From assembly GCF_013201705.1 (NCBI RefSeq), contig NZ_CP053837.1, positions 372,001 through 436,000 of the forward strand: a DNA stretch of 64,000 nucleotides, written 5' to 3'. Position numbers and translations under genes: made by a program. Positions 25,618-34,349 of the stretch are shown piece by piece. Positions within the stretch are counted from its first letter, which is position 1, and each line of letters opens with the position of its first letter. The notes below the pieces were generated by a model. It was not told where the DNA came from. It ran no database searches and worked only from the letters and a program-made list of their open reading frames with translations. Origin of the DNA: Aliarcobacter faecis. GTDB lineage: Bacteria; Campylobacterota; Campylobacteria; Campylobacterales; Arcobacteraceae.

Positions 25618-27117
25618 TTACTTATTAATAGTTCTCCATTTAGCTGGACCTGTTGTATGAATAGAGTTACCTTCTGTATCAACAGCCACAGTTACAGGCA
25701 TATCTTTTACTTCAAACTCGTAAATAGCTTCCATTCCAAGCTCTTCAAATGCTAAAGTTTTTGCACCTTTTATTGATTGAGCGATTAAATATGCAGCCCC
25801 ACCAGTTGCGATTAGATAAATAGATTTGTACTCTTTTATTAAATCAATAGTAGGTTGTTTTCTCTCACCTTTTCCAATCATTCCCATGATACCAATTTCC
25901 ATCATATCTTTTGTGAATTTATCCATTCTTGTAGATGTTGTTGGTCCTGCAGGTCCTACAACTTCATCTCTTACAGGATCAACTGGTCCAACATAGTAGA
26001 TAAATCTATCTTTTAAATCAACACCATTTGGAAGAGGTTTTCCTGCATTTTTGTATTCAACAATTTTTTTATGAGCAGCATCTCTTGCTGTTAGGATTTT
26101 TCCTGATAAAAGTAGAGTATCTCCTGATTTAAATTGAGATAGATTTTCTTTTGTTAAATCTTCAATATTTACTCTTTTTATAGTATCCATTGGAAGTTTA
26201 ATATCTGGCCAAAGGTCTAAATCAGGTTTATCAAACTTAGCTGCTCCATTACCATTTAATTCAAAATGAATATGTCTTGTTGCTGCACAGTTTGGAATCA
26301 TAGCAACAGGTAATGAAGCGGCGTGACATGGATAATCTAAAATTTTAACATCTAAAACTGTTGTAAGTCCTCCTAGTCCTTGAGCTCCAATTCCAAGTTT
26401 ATTGATATCTTCATAAAGTTTTAATCTTAACTCTTCAAGTGGAGTTTGAGCTCCTCTTTCTTTTAGCTCATGAATATCAACATGTCCCATTAAAGACTCT
26501 TTTGCTAGAAGCATAGCTTTTTCAGGGTTTCCACCAATTCCAATTCCTAAAATACCAGGAGGACACCATCCTGCACCCATATCTTTTACATTTGACATAA
26601 CCCAGTCATAAATACTATCACTTGGATTTAAAACAGTAAATTTAGATTTGTTTTCACTTCCTCCACCTTTAGCTGCAACTGTTATTTCAATAGTATCTGA
26701 GTTATCAGTAGTTGTATGAATAACAGCAGGAGTATTGTTTTTTGTATTTGTTCTTTTTCCAGCTGGATCAGCTACAACTGAAAATCTAAGAGTATTATCA
26801 GGGTCTGTATAACCTTTTGCTACACCTTCATTTAAAACATCTTCTAAATTTCTACTTAAATCTAAATTAGCTTTTAGACCAACTTTTACAAAAATATTTA
26901 CACTTCCTGTATCTTGACATAGGGGTCTATGACCCATAGCACACATTTTTGAATTAATTAAAATTTGTCCAATTGCATTTTTTGCAGATTCACTTTGTTC
27001 TTTTTCATATGCCTCAACCATTCCTTTTACGAAATCTTCTGGATGATAAAAAGAGATGTATTGACAGGCTGAAGCAACTGAATCTATAATATCTTGTTCT
27101 GTAATTTTTTTACTCAT
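25618..27117 (-). CDS. fum: Class I fumarate hydratase (single-chain, Fe-S)
   Basis: A 499-residue fumarase interconverting fumarate and malate in the TCA cycle; class I enzymes often also hydrate mesaconate to citramalate. The three cysteine ligands of the 4Fe-4S cluster are visible: C67 (PLCQDTGS), C185 (GAGWCPPGI) and C277 (IPNCAATRH). The alpha and beta parts of two-subunit forms are fused; the beta part begins near residue 300 and contains VGPVDPVRDEVVGPAGPTTSTRMDKF-type elements. AAAGGAAAAAC precedes the ATG. It has its own promoter and terminator and is not in the CoA operon beside it. Confidence 0.93.
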   Translation of the reverse strand: MSKKITEQDIIDSVASACQYISFYHPEDFVKGMVEAYEKEQSESAKNAIGQILINSKMCAMGHRPLCQDTGSVNIFVKVGLKANLDLSRNLEDVLNEGVAKGYTDPDNTLRFSVVADPAGKRTNTKNNTPAVIHTTTDNSDTIEITVAAKGGGSENKSKFTVLNPSDSIYDWVMSNVKDMGAGWCPPGILGIGIGGNPEKAMLLAKESLMGHVDIHELKERGAQTPLEELRLKLYEDINKLGIGAQGLGGLTTVLDVKILDYPCHAASLPVAMIPNCAATRHIHFELNGNGAAKFDKPDLDLWPDIKLPMDTIKRVNIEDLTKENLSQFKSGDTLLLSGKILTARDAAHKKIVEYKNAGKPLPNGVDLKDRFIYYVGPVDPVRDEVVGPAGPTTSTRMDKFTKDMMEIGIMGMIGKGERKQPTIDLIKEYKSIYLIATGGAAYLIAQSIKGAKTLAFEELGMEAIYEFEVKDMPVTVAVDTEGNSIHTTGPAKWRTINK

Positions 27118-27150
27118 AAGTTTTTCCTTTTTTTGTTTAGAAATTCTAAA

Positions 27151-27156
27151 ATTATA
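27151..27156 (-). promoter_or_regulatory. Candidate -10 for fum
   Basis: TATAAT on the - strand, 34 bp upstream of the fumarase start codon, inside the gap after the lyase terminator. Confidence 0.5.
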
Positions 27157-27242
27157 TCAATGCGGTTTTAAAAATAGGCTTTTTGTAAACTAAAAAGATA
27201 GATATTTTAAAAAAATGTTTAGTTTAGAAATAGCTTTTACAT

Positions 27243-27279
27243 AAAAAAAGCTACTCTAAAAAAAAGAGTAGCTTTTTTT
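27243..27279. terminator. Strong bidirectional terminator of the CoA operon
   Basis: A GCTACTCT arm and an AGAGTAGC arm with A-rich and T-rich flanks extend the stem to about 15 bp, around an A-rich loop. On the - strand it ends the malyl-CoA lyase operon before fum. Confidence 0.9.
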
Positions 27280-27292
27280 GAATTCTTAAATA

Positions 27293-28276
27293 TTAAGCAA
27301 AAAATCTTTTTTCTGCTTCATCTTGTAATTTAACACCTGAATATTTAGCTCTTTGAACTAATTCCCAAAAATATCTATAAGTTGCTCTATCGTGTAACTC
27401 TCCATCATATTGAATTGGTCCCCACTCAGCATCTTGAGCTTTGATTAAGATATTTTGTGCAGCTTCAAGTTCTGTAAAATCTGGTCTCATTGCATCAACA
27501 ATAGCTTGAACTTGTGTTGGATAAATTGACCACATTCTCATAAATCCAAACTCATTTCTTGCTCTTTCAGCATCTTTATATGTTTGGTATGGATTTTTTA
27601 AATCTAAAGTTACATTATGTGCTGGGATTACACAATTTTGAATAGCAGCTTGTGCAACTTTTGCTTTTGCAGCTCCGATTAATCTATGGTCAAATTGCCC
27701 AGGACTTCTCATATTTATTGCTGGAATTGCTCCTTGATATCCTGAAACGAAATCCATTAAACCAAAATCTAAAACTTGTAACCAAGGTAAAGTTGCGATT
27801 TTTTCAACATCTTGTAATGCTCCATGAGTTTCAATTAAAACGTGAATTGGAATCTCTTTTTTAATTCCAGCTTTTTTTGCTACTTCTTGAATATACTCAA
27901 TTTGAGTTTTTGCATCTTCATAACAAGTTGATTTTGGTAGAGTAATGTATGCTAAATTTTCTCCAGCACCAGGAACTAAGATATCAACATCTTGTCTCCA
28001 ATCTGGGTGTGAATGATCGTGAATTCTAGTACCAGCCATTTTATATGGATTTGCTTCAGAGTTTACAACTCTTACTATCATTTGAGCATGTTCAACTTCT
28101 TTTCCTGTCTCTGCACCATCTTCACAATCGCAAGTAATGTCAAAAACTGGTCCCAGTTTTTTTTGCATTTCAAAACCTTTTAGGATTAGTTTTTCACTTC
28201 CTGCAAAGTGTTCACAAGTTGGAATAATTGGTAAAGATTTACCAGATTCAAATAAAGCTTCTTTTGGGTGTGTCAT
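27293..28276 (-). CDS. mcl: L-malyl-CoA / beta-methylmalyl-CoA lyase (HpcH/HpaI family)
   Basis: A 327-residue TIM-barrel lyase. Enzymes of this type split L-malyl-CoA into acetyl-CoA and glyoxylate, and beta-methylmalyl-CoA into propionyl-CoA and glyoxylate, reversibly and with Mg2+. The metal ligands are in place: E149 (VLIETHGAL) and D175 (FGLMDFVSG). The conserved FDITCDCEDGAETG and MRMWSIYPTQ segments match the malyl-CoA lyase branch rather than true CitE. It is the last gene of a four-gene operon, 33 bp after the hydratase gene, which makes the C5 substrate likely. Confidence 0.82.
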   Translation of the reverse strand: MTHPKEALFESGKSLPIIPTCEHFAGSEKLILKGFEMQKKLGPVFDITCDCEDGAETGKEVEHAQMIVRVVNSEANPYKMAGTRIHDHSHPDWRQDVDILVPGAGENLAYITLPKSTCYEDAKTQIEYIQEVAKKAGIKKEIPIHVLIETHGALQDVEKIATLPWLQVLDFGLMDFVSGYQGAIPAINMRSPGQFDHRLIGAAKAKVAQAAIQNCVIPAHNVTLDLKNPYQTYKDAERARNEFGFMRMWSIYPTQVQAIVDAMRPDFTELEAAQNILIKAQDAEWGPIQYDGELHDRATYRYFWELVQRAKYSGVKLQDEAEKRFFA

Positions 28277-28309
28277 TTTGTTTTTTCCTTTTTTGTTGAA
28301 TTTAATTTT

Positions 28310-29368
28310 TTATTTTTTTGTAGATTTTTTTGGGATTACAACAGTATAATCTAAATCTAGTACAACATTTGAAAGATATTTACCATCTTCACCTTTTGCA
28401 TTTTCTATCTCTGTTGGATTTTGATTTTTAAGAGCAATAGTTCTTAATCTTAAAAGTCCAATATCCTCTCTTTTATGCTCTATTTTCTCTAAAATTTCTG
28501 TATAAGCATAGATTGTATCCCCCGCATAAGTTGGATTACAATGATTTCCACTATTTATAGCATATACCCATTGAGCATTTTGTAGCCCATTAAAAGAGAT
28601 AGCTCTTGCCATAGAGATGATAATTCCACCATACATTAATCTTTGTCCCATAGGAGTAGATTTCATCATATGCTCATTGAAGTGTACTTTCGCATTATTT
28701 TGATAAAGCTTTGTTGCAAGTGTGTGATCACTATTATCTATTGTAATTCCTTCAGGATGATTTAACCTTTCTCCTACTTCATAATCTTCAAAGAAATACT
28801 CTCCACCACTAGCATTAACATCAATAGCACCAATAGTTGGGATATTGATGTTGTCTAAAATTGGTGTAGTTTTTTCAAAAGTGGGAACAATGTTTATTTC
28901 ACTTAAAGTTGAGAGGTCTTTTTTATGAACCATTACCCATCTTTTAAAGTTTAGAACTTCATTTCCATCTTGATTTATTCCAATAGAGTGAACATAAACA
29001 ACTCCACTTTTTCCATTTGAATTCTCTTTTAATCCAATTACTGTTGAAGTCATACTAACAGTATCTCCAACAAAAACAGGGTTTGGAAAAGATATTTCAG
29101 CATAACCTAAATTTGCAATAGCATTTAAAGATATATCTTGAACACTTTTTCCAAATGTTAAGTGAAACATTAAAATATCATCAATTGGTCTTTTTTTATA
29201 TCCAATCTCTTTTGCCACTATATCACTTGAATGTAGTGAGAATCGCGAACCAGTAAAAGCGATGTATAAAGATACATCACCTTCACTTACTGTTCTAGGG
29301 AGTGGATGGATTATTTTTTGTCCAATACTAAAATCTTCAAAATAGTTACCATAATTTATTTTTGACAA
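28310..29368 (-). CDS. mch: Mesaconyl-CoA hydratase / beta-methylmalyl-CoA dehydratase (double MaoC)
   Basis: A 352-residue double hotdog protein. The N-terminal half contains LTFGKSVQDISLNAIANLGY and a VIGLKENSNGKSGVVYV strand, which closely match known beta-methylmalyl-CoA dehydratases. The second hotdog (from ~residue 190) begins with YFFEDYEVGERLNHPEG and includes a HFNEHMMKSTPMG helix. The enzyme interconverts beta-methylmalyl-CoA and mesaconyl-CoA. It lies 10 bp after the synthetase-fusion gene and 33 bp before the lyase, so the substrate is passed within the operon. Confidence 0.85.
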   Translation of the reverse strand: MSKINYGNYFEDFSIGQKIIHPLPRTVSEGDVSLYIAFTGSRFSLHSSDIVAKEIGYKKRPIDDILMFHLTFGKSVQDISLNAIANLGYAEISFPNPVFVGDTVSMTSTVIGLKENSNGKSGVVYVHSIGINQDGNEVLNFKRWVMVHKKDLSTLSEINIVPTFEKTTPILDNINIPTIGAIDVNASGGEYFFEDYEVGERLNHPEGITIDNSDHTLATKLYQNNAKVHFNEHMMKSTPMGQRLMYGGIIISMARAISFNGLQNAQWVYAINSGNHCNPTYAGDTIYAYTEILEKIEHKREDIGLLRLRTIALKNQNPTEIENAKGEDGKYLSNVVLDLDYTVVIPKKSTKK

Positions 29369-29378
29369 ACAAAACTCC

Positions 29379-31898
29379 TTATTTATTAAATAGATTTTGA
29401 CCTAAAGATTTATAAGTCTCATAAAGTTTTATCATTTTTCTTGCCCATTTAATTCTTGAAGAATCAACAAGTTTATTGTTATGTAGGATTACTTCTTTCC
29501 CTTCTCTTGATGCTTCTTCATATTTTGCAATCATATCTTCATAATCTTCAACTTCAGACTGTTTTGGAGTGAAAATATCATTTATATAATCAATTTGAAT
29601 TGGATGAATAAGTGATTTTCCATCAAATCCAAGATTAAAGGCATCTTTTGTAGAGTCTTCACAAGCAAACTCATCATGAACATCAAAATGTGGACCATCA
29701 ATTACAGTTTTTCCATAAGCTTTTGCAGCAAGTGCTATTTGAGCTAAATATGTAACTATAGCTTTTGAACCTCTTTTTATATCAATTTGAAGTCTATTTG
29801 CTAATTTATTTGAACCAACAACAACAACTTCAACTTTAGGGCTAGCTGCACAAATTTCTTTAATATTAAGTACAGCCATTGGAGTTTCAATCATAATCAT
29901 TAAAGTTAATTTTGGATTTATCTCTTCAATTAATTTAACAGCTTCTAAAACATCCTCTTTTGAGTCAATTTTAGAGAATAATAAACCATCAATTTCAATC
30001 TCTTTTGCTAAAGCTAAATCTTTTTTCAGATCTTCACTTCCAAGATTATTGATTCTTAAAATTCTTTCACTATCTCCAAAACTTGGACCTTGTTCAGTAT
30101 AAATTTCTTTTAAAGTAGCTCTTCCTAACTCTCTTTGATCTTCTAAGATTGCTTCAAAATCAAAAATAACAGTATCAGCTAAAACAGTCTTTGCTTTTTC
30201 TACATTGTGTTTATTGTATGAAGGAACTAATAGCATAGATCTTCTTGCTTTATACTCAACTACTTCTTCACCTTTAGATATAGCTCTTTCTAAATCATGT
30301 AAATCTTTTACAAGTTGTTTTCTAAGAACTTTTCCATTTTTTGTTCTTGGATAATCACTCATTGTAAATATTTTTTTAGGAGCTTTATATTTAGCTAAGT
30401 TTGCTTGAGAGAATTTTAAAATCTCTTCCTCTTTCTCTTTATTTAAAGGAGAATGACCAACAACTGCAATAGCAACAAGAGTTTTGTCTTTTTCAATATC
30501 TAAACCAAAAGCAACACAATCAGCAACATCAGGATGAGTTTTTACAACTCTTTCAATTTCATGTGGACTTACTCTAAATCCAAAAGTATTGATAATATCA
30601 TCTTTTCTTCCAATAAACCAGATATATCCATCTTTATCTTTTCTTGCATAATCTCCTGTAAAGAAATATCCATCATGTCTTGATTTTAAAGTCTCTTCTT
30701 CAAGTTGCCAATACTCTAAAAATAGTCCTGGATCATCTTCTCCAATACAAATCATTCCTTCTTCTTCAACTCCTACTTCTTCTAGTGTTTCAGGGTTTAA
30801 AAGTTTTACAATATGTCCTGGTTGTGGGAAACCAGCACTTCCTGGTCTTATTGGATTGAATTTTGAGTGTGAAATGTAGTATGAACACTCACTCATTCCA
30901 ATAGCTTCAAAAATATCTTGTTTAAATCTCTCTCTCCAAAGTCCTAACATCTCATCACTTAAATGCTCACCAGCACTCATACAATATCTTAGACTTGGGC
31001 AATCATCAAGTGTGAAATCTGTTTTTTGAATAATTTGTCTATATATTGTTGGAACTCCAATAAATATAGTACATTCATGTTTTTTGATTAAATCAATCCA
31101 AGTTGAAGCATCATTTGAACCTTCATAAGCAATAACTGTATGACCATTATATAATGGATCCATAAGTGCAGAACCTAAAACATAAGTCCAGTTAAATTTT
31201 CCAGAGTGCATAATTCTGTCATTCTCTTTAAAATCAAACCAATAATCAGTTGCAGGTTTTCTTCCTACTAGCGATCTATGAGAGTGTAAAACACCTTTTG
31301 GATAACCAGTTGTTCCAGAAGTATATACTAAATATGCAGGTTCTCCTGATTTTGAGTTATAGTGATTTGCTTTAGTGTCTGTATCTTTAAAAATTTGATT
31401 TAAAGAGTAAACATTTATATCTTTTGGTTTTTTTAAATCTTCAACATTATCAACACCCGCAACAACAATTGTTCTTAAATTATCAAGATTTTCTAAATAT
31501 GGAACTAAATTTTCATACATAGAAGCAGATAAAACAATGGCTTTTGCTTGAGAATCTTCAGCTAAATATTTAACTTCACTACCACTTAAAAGTGTTGAAG
31601 TAGGAACAGCAATCATTCCACCTTTCATTACTCCAAAAAACGATATTGGATAAGCTAAAGAGTTTTTTAGACAAACTAAAACTCTATCTCTTGGTTCAAG
31701 TCCAATTCCTCTAAAGAAATTTGCTACTTGATCTGATTTTGTTGATAACTCTTTATAAGTTATTGTATCTGTACCTAATTTATCATCTTCAATAATCATA
31801 GCAACATTATTTTCTTTATTAGTTCCTAACCATGATGAAGTACAAGCAACTCCTATATTTAAAAATTCAGGAACTTCTAGTTTAACTGTTTGACTCAT
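29379..31898 (-). CDS. Acyl-CoA synthetase fused to a degenerate CitE-like domain
   Basis: An 839-residue fusion. Residues 1-540 are an AMP-forming acyl-CoA synthetase: P-loop-like YTSGTTGYPKG at 192-202, GYFFTGDYARKDKDG at 410-424, and catalytic K523 in RTKNGKVLRK. Residues ~552-839 are an HpcH/HpaI (CitE-like) barrel: RRSMLLVPS start, R615 in ILRINN, E671 in IETPMAV, and a HPIQID end. In active lyases an Asp sits three residues after the Gly of the FGxxD motif; here it is K698 (GSNKLA). LED after the first strand is FEA. The barrel may therefore bind CoA esters without lyase activity. The organic acid is not known; mesaconate or a similar C4/C5 acid is suggested by neighbours. AAGGAG precedes the ATG. 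Confidence 0.85.
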   Translation of the reverse strand: MSQTVKLEVPEFLNIGVACTSSWLGTNKENNVAMIIEDDKLGTDTITYKELSTKSDQVANFFRGIGLEPRDRVLVCLKNSLAYPISFFGVMKGGMIAVPTSTLLSGSEVKYLAEDSQAKAIVLSASMYENLVPYLENLDNLRTIVVAGVDNVEDLKKPKDINVYSLNQIFKDTDTKANHYNSKSGEPAYLVYTSGTTGYPKGVLHSHRSLVGRKPATDYWFDFKENDRIMHSGKFNWTYVLGSALMDPLYNGHTVIAYEGSNDASTWIDLIKKHECTIFIGVPTIYRQIIQKTDFTLDDCPSLRYCMSAGEHLSDEMLGLWRERFKQDIFEAIGMSECSYYISHSKFNPIRPGSAGFPQPGHIVKLLNPETLEEVGVEEEGMICIGEDDPGLFLEYWQLEEETLKSRHDGYFFTGDYARKDKDGYIWFIGRKDDIINTFGFRVSPHEIERVVKTHPDVADCVAFGLDIEKDKTLVAIAVVGHSPLNKEKEEEILKFSQANLAKYKAPKKIFTMSDYPRTKNGKVLRKQLVKDLHDLERAISKGEEVVEYKARRSMLLVPSYNKHNVEKAKTVLADTVIFDFEAILEDQRELGRATLKEIYTEQGPSFGDSERILRINNLGSEDLKKDLALAKEIEIDGLLFSKIDSKEDVLEAVKLIEEINPKLTLMIMIETPMAVLNIKEICAASPKVEVVVVGSNKLANRLQIDIKRGSKAIVTYLAQIALAAKAYGKTVIDGPHFDVHDEFACEDSTKDAFNLGFDGKSLIHPIQIDYINDIFTPKQSEVEDYEDMIAKYEEASREGKEVILHNNKLVDSSRIKWARKMIKLYETYKSLGQNLFNK

Positions 31899-31916
31899 TT
31901 TAATCTCCTTAGAATA

Positions 31917-33050
31917 TTACAATTGACCATATGGCCAGTTTTCTTTAAATGTATGTAAAGGCATTTTATTTAACACAGAAAGTGCAAATAACTCATCTTC
32001 TTTTGATAAACTATTTAAGGCATAAGCTCTTAAAATATTTTGTAAAGATTTTCCAAACATTGGTGGATCTAACATCTCTCCTTCATATCTAATAGCCCCA
32101 CTTAAAAGTGCATCAGCTTCAATAGCAGCTTTTAAAATAGCTACATCTTTCTCTATTTCTAAAGGAGATGGAGTAAATGCAACTTTACAGATATTTATAT
32201 GGTTTGGAGTAATAACTTGTTTACCTGTTAATCCCATTGCAGTCTCTCTTAAAGCATGAGCATAAACATGTTTACTAGCTTCATCTCCATGTAAATCTAA
32301 CCATCTTCTAATATCTTTTTTCTCAACACAGCTATCTGGTAGAGAATGTGGTGTTAAAAGAACTTCAACCCCTCCAATTACCCCTTTACCTTTAATTCTA
32401 GCTTCCATTGTAAGAATATTAAAGAAAGTTTCAAGTTCATCAATCCAACCTTTTGGAGTAATTTTATAAGCCATAGCTTTTGAAAAATCGTGAATTCCAA
32501 ATACGATATGTTTAACTGTTGAATGCTCCATTAATCTATCTGCAATTTGAAGTGATTTTGGATGTTCAATAATTGGTTGAATTGTAAGTTTACTTCCAAT
32601 AGAGATTAACCAAGAGCTTAAATCTCTAATCTCTGCACTTCCATAAACTTCTCCAGCTTTAGCTAAAACAATCACATCAATATACTGATGAATTTGTTTT
32701 AACATTTTTAAATCCTCTTCATACTCTTCTGTTCTAAATGGATTTATTCTTATAGCTATTTGAAAATCTCTTTCAGGGAATTTTGGTAATTCTTGAATTA
32801 AAAGTTCTCTACTCATAGCTTTTTGTCTACAACCATCTTCTAAATCAAATAAAACAGTATGAGCTTTTGTTTTATAAGCATGTTTTTGTAGTCTTAGTTT
32901 CGCTTGTTCCATTGTTTCATAAGACCCATCTAGTGGATTATATTTAATTGGTGGATAGTATATTTGAATACCTGGCCAATAACCACCAAGAACTGGTGTT
33001 AAATCGTCATTTGCTGTTAATTTAGATAAATCTATCGCAGAAGTCATCAT
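31917..33050 (-). CDS. CitE-like lyase of the HpcH/HpaI family
   Basis: 377 residues from the chosen start. ATG at 33050 is preferred to one 15 bp upstream because AAAGG lies at the right distance. Metal ligands are present, E162 (PIIEHPKS) and D188 (FGIHDFSK); these are 167 and 193 from the upstream ATG. The LFDLEDGCR start of the barrel and the AIRINPF CoA-binding Arg are also present. It is longer than CitE (~290), with an extra N-terminal arm (a GGYWPGIQIYYPP segment). It is the first gene of the operon and 18 bp before the fusion gene. The substrate could be citramalyl-CoA, malyl-CoA or a related ester. Confidence 0.7.
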   Translation of the reverse strand: MMTSAIDLSKLTANDDLTPVLGGYWPGIQIYYPPIKYNPLDGSYETMEQAKLRLQKHAYKTKAHTVLFDLEDGCRQKAMSRELLIQELPKFPERDFQIAIRINPFRTEEYEEDLKMLKQIHQYIDVIVLAKAGEVYGSAEIRDLSSWLISIGSKLTIQPIIEHPKSLQIADRLMEHSTVKHIVFGIHDFSKAMAYKITPKGWIDELETFFNILTMEARIKGKGVIGGVEVLLTPHSLPDSCVEKKDIRRWLDLHGDEASKHVYAHALRETAMGLTGKQVITPNHINICKVAFTPSPLEIEKDVAILKAAIEADALLSGAIRYEGEMLDPPMFGKSLQNILRAYALNSLSKEDELFALSVLNKMPLHTFKENWPYGQL

Positions 33051-33065
33051 ATTTAAACCTTTCAT

Positions 33066-33332
33066 ATTTTTTTACTTGTTTTATGTACAATGAGTTTATT
33101 ACACATAAAAACTAACAAAGAATTTATACACAAATTAAAATGAATAAATTTTATATCTTTTAATATAGTAAATAAATTTAAGTTTATTATAATAAATGTC
33201 GTACAACTACCAATTTTAGGGAAATAAAACTTAAAAAACATTATAAAGAATGGGATTAACAAGGAAATTGGATAGATAAATTAAGATAAAGTAGGGATGA
33301 TTTTTATAAAAAAAGAGAGTTTTTTCTCTTTT
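33066..33332. other. Intergenic region between the CoA operon and bioD
   Basis: 267 bp without a gene. It holds the bioD terminator (33309-33332). A - strand TATAAT at 33186-33191 is a candidate promoter for the CoA operon, giving a leader of about 130 nt. Two GTACAA elements (33085-33090 and 33201-33206) are present. Otherwise very AT-rich. Confidence 0.4.
33309..33332 (-). terminator. Terminator after bioD
   Basis: An A-run plus GAGAG arm and a CTCTT plus T-run arm form a short stem at about 33309-33332. It has T-rich ends on both strands. Confidence 0.6.
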
Positions 33333-33971
33333 TTATAAATCTTGTAAAAAATTTAGTGTTTCAAAATAGTCTATTAAAAAAGGTTTTGATACTTTTTCAA
33401 AACTATTTATATCCTCATATAAATTTATAAAAAACTCAAAATCTATATTTTTATTTTTTAAAGCTTCAATTGAAAGTAGGGTATCATTTATAGAACCTAA
33501 TTTTGAAGGAGTTATCAAAAAGCATTTTGTCTTGAACTCTTTTATTAAATTAATCATAAAATACTCTTTTTTTATTGGTACCATAAGTCCACCAGCTCCT
33601 TCAATTATTAAAACATCACAAAAATTTTGTAAATACTCTTTCTTCTCTTTTAAAAACTCAATATCTATATATGTGTTTCCTTTTGCAACATAAGGGGAAG
33701 CAGGAAGTGTAAATTGATAAGGAACACAATCATTTATAGATACTTTTTCAAAATCTGGATTTAGTTTTTTTGTAAGTTCAAGCATTCTTGTTCCATCTAA
33801 TGGTGTATTATTTTCTACACCAGTTTCAATAGGTTTAAAATAACCAACTTTTAAATTGGAATTTGAAAAGTAGTTTAAAAATTTTTTACAAGCATAAGTT
33901 TTCCCTACATTTGTATTTGTTGCTGTTATAAAGATTGTTTTTCCTATATACTCTTTTGGGTTAATTTTCAT
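33333..33971 (-). CDS. bioD: Dethiobiotin synthetase BioD
   Basis: A 212-residue ATP-dependent enzyme that closes the ureido ring of dethiobiotin from diaminononanoate and CO2. The P-loop is at residues ~14-24 (ATNTNVGKTYACK), followed by GYFKPIETGV with the substrate-binding Lys, and LIIEGAGGLMVPI (EGAGG motif). Length is typical (~210-230). No other bio genes are adjacent. It is transcribed divergently from clpS. Confidence 0.92.
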   Translation of the reverse strand: MKINPKEYIGKTIFITATNTNVGKTYACKKFLNYFSNSNLKVGYFKPIETGVENNTPLDGTRMLELTKKLNPDFEKVSINDCVPYQFTLPASPYVAKGNTYIDIEFLKEKKEYLQNFCDVLIIEGAGGLMVPIKKEYFMINLIKEFKTKCFLITPSKLGSINDTLLSIEALKNKNIDFEFFINLYEDINSFEKVSKPFLIDYFETLNFLQDL

Positions 33972-33988
33972 AATAATCTCTTTTTGGT

Positions 33989-33994
33989 TATAAT
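33989..33994 (+). promoter_or_regulatory. Promoter -10 for clpSA
   Basis: TATAAT at 33989-33994, preceded by TTGGT, lies about 53 bp upstream of the clpS GTG in the bioD-clpS divergent gap. Confidence 0.55.
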
Positions 33995-34046
33995 TTGTAT
34001 CTTTAAAAAAATGATTTTATCATAGTAAAAATAATAAGGGTTTTAT

Positions 34047-34346
34047 GTGAGTAATGAGATAGAAATAGAACTAAATGAAGATTTAGAAGTACAAGAACCA
34101 AAAAAGTATAATGTTTTTTTATTGAATGATGATTATTCAACTATGGATTTTGTAATTGATGTATTAATAAAAGTATTTAGAAAAACAATAAGTGAAGCGG
34201 AAGCAATAATGTTAAGTGTTCATAATAATGGAAAAGGTCTTTGCGGGGTTTATAGTTTTGAAATTGCAAGTACAAAAGTTGCACAAGTAAAAAGTTTGGC
34301 AAGAGAAAAGGGCTTTCCTTTAAAAGCTATAATGGAAGAAGAGTAA
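34047..34346 (+). CDS. clpS: ClpA adaptor protein ClpS
   Basis: A 99-residue adaptor that delivers N-end rule substrates to ClpAP. Core motifs NVFLLNDDYSTMDFVIDVL (with the N-degron pocket DD and M) and a VHNNGKGLCGVYSFEIASTK segment are conserved. The start is GTG at 34047: the ATG two bases earlier runs straight into a stop. ATAAGGG provides the ribosome binding site. clpA begins 3 bp after the stop. Confidence 0.95.
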   Translation: MSNEIEIELNEDLEVQEPKKYNVFLLNDDYSTMDFVIDVLIKVFRKTISEAEAIMLSVHNNGKGLCGVYSFEIASTKVAQVKSLAREKGFPLKAIMEEE

Positions 34347-34349
34347 AAA

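Noticed and set aside
27293-33065. The full methylaspartate cycle
   Set aside because: Only the hydratase, lyase and a ligase are present. Glutamate mutase and methylaspartase are not in the window, so the cycle cannot be claimed.
33084-33206. Two GTACAA elements as an operator for the CoA operon
   Set aside because: They are 110 bp apart, short, and in an AT-rich gap, so chance occurrence is likely. They are noted only in the intergenic entry.
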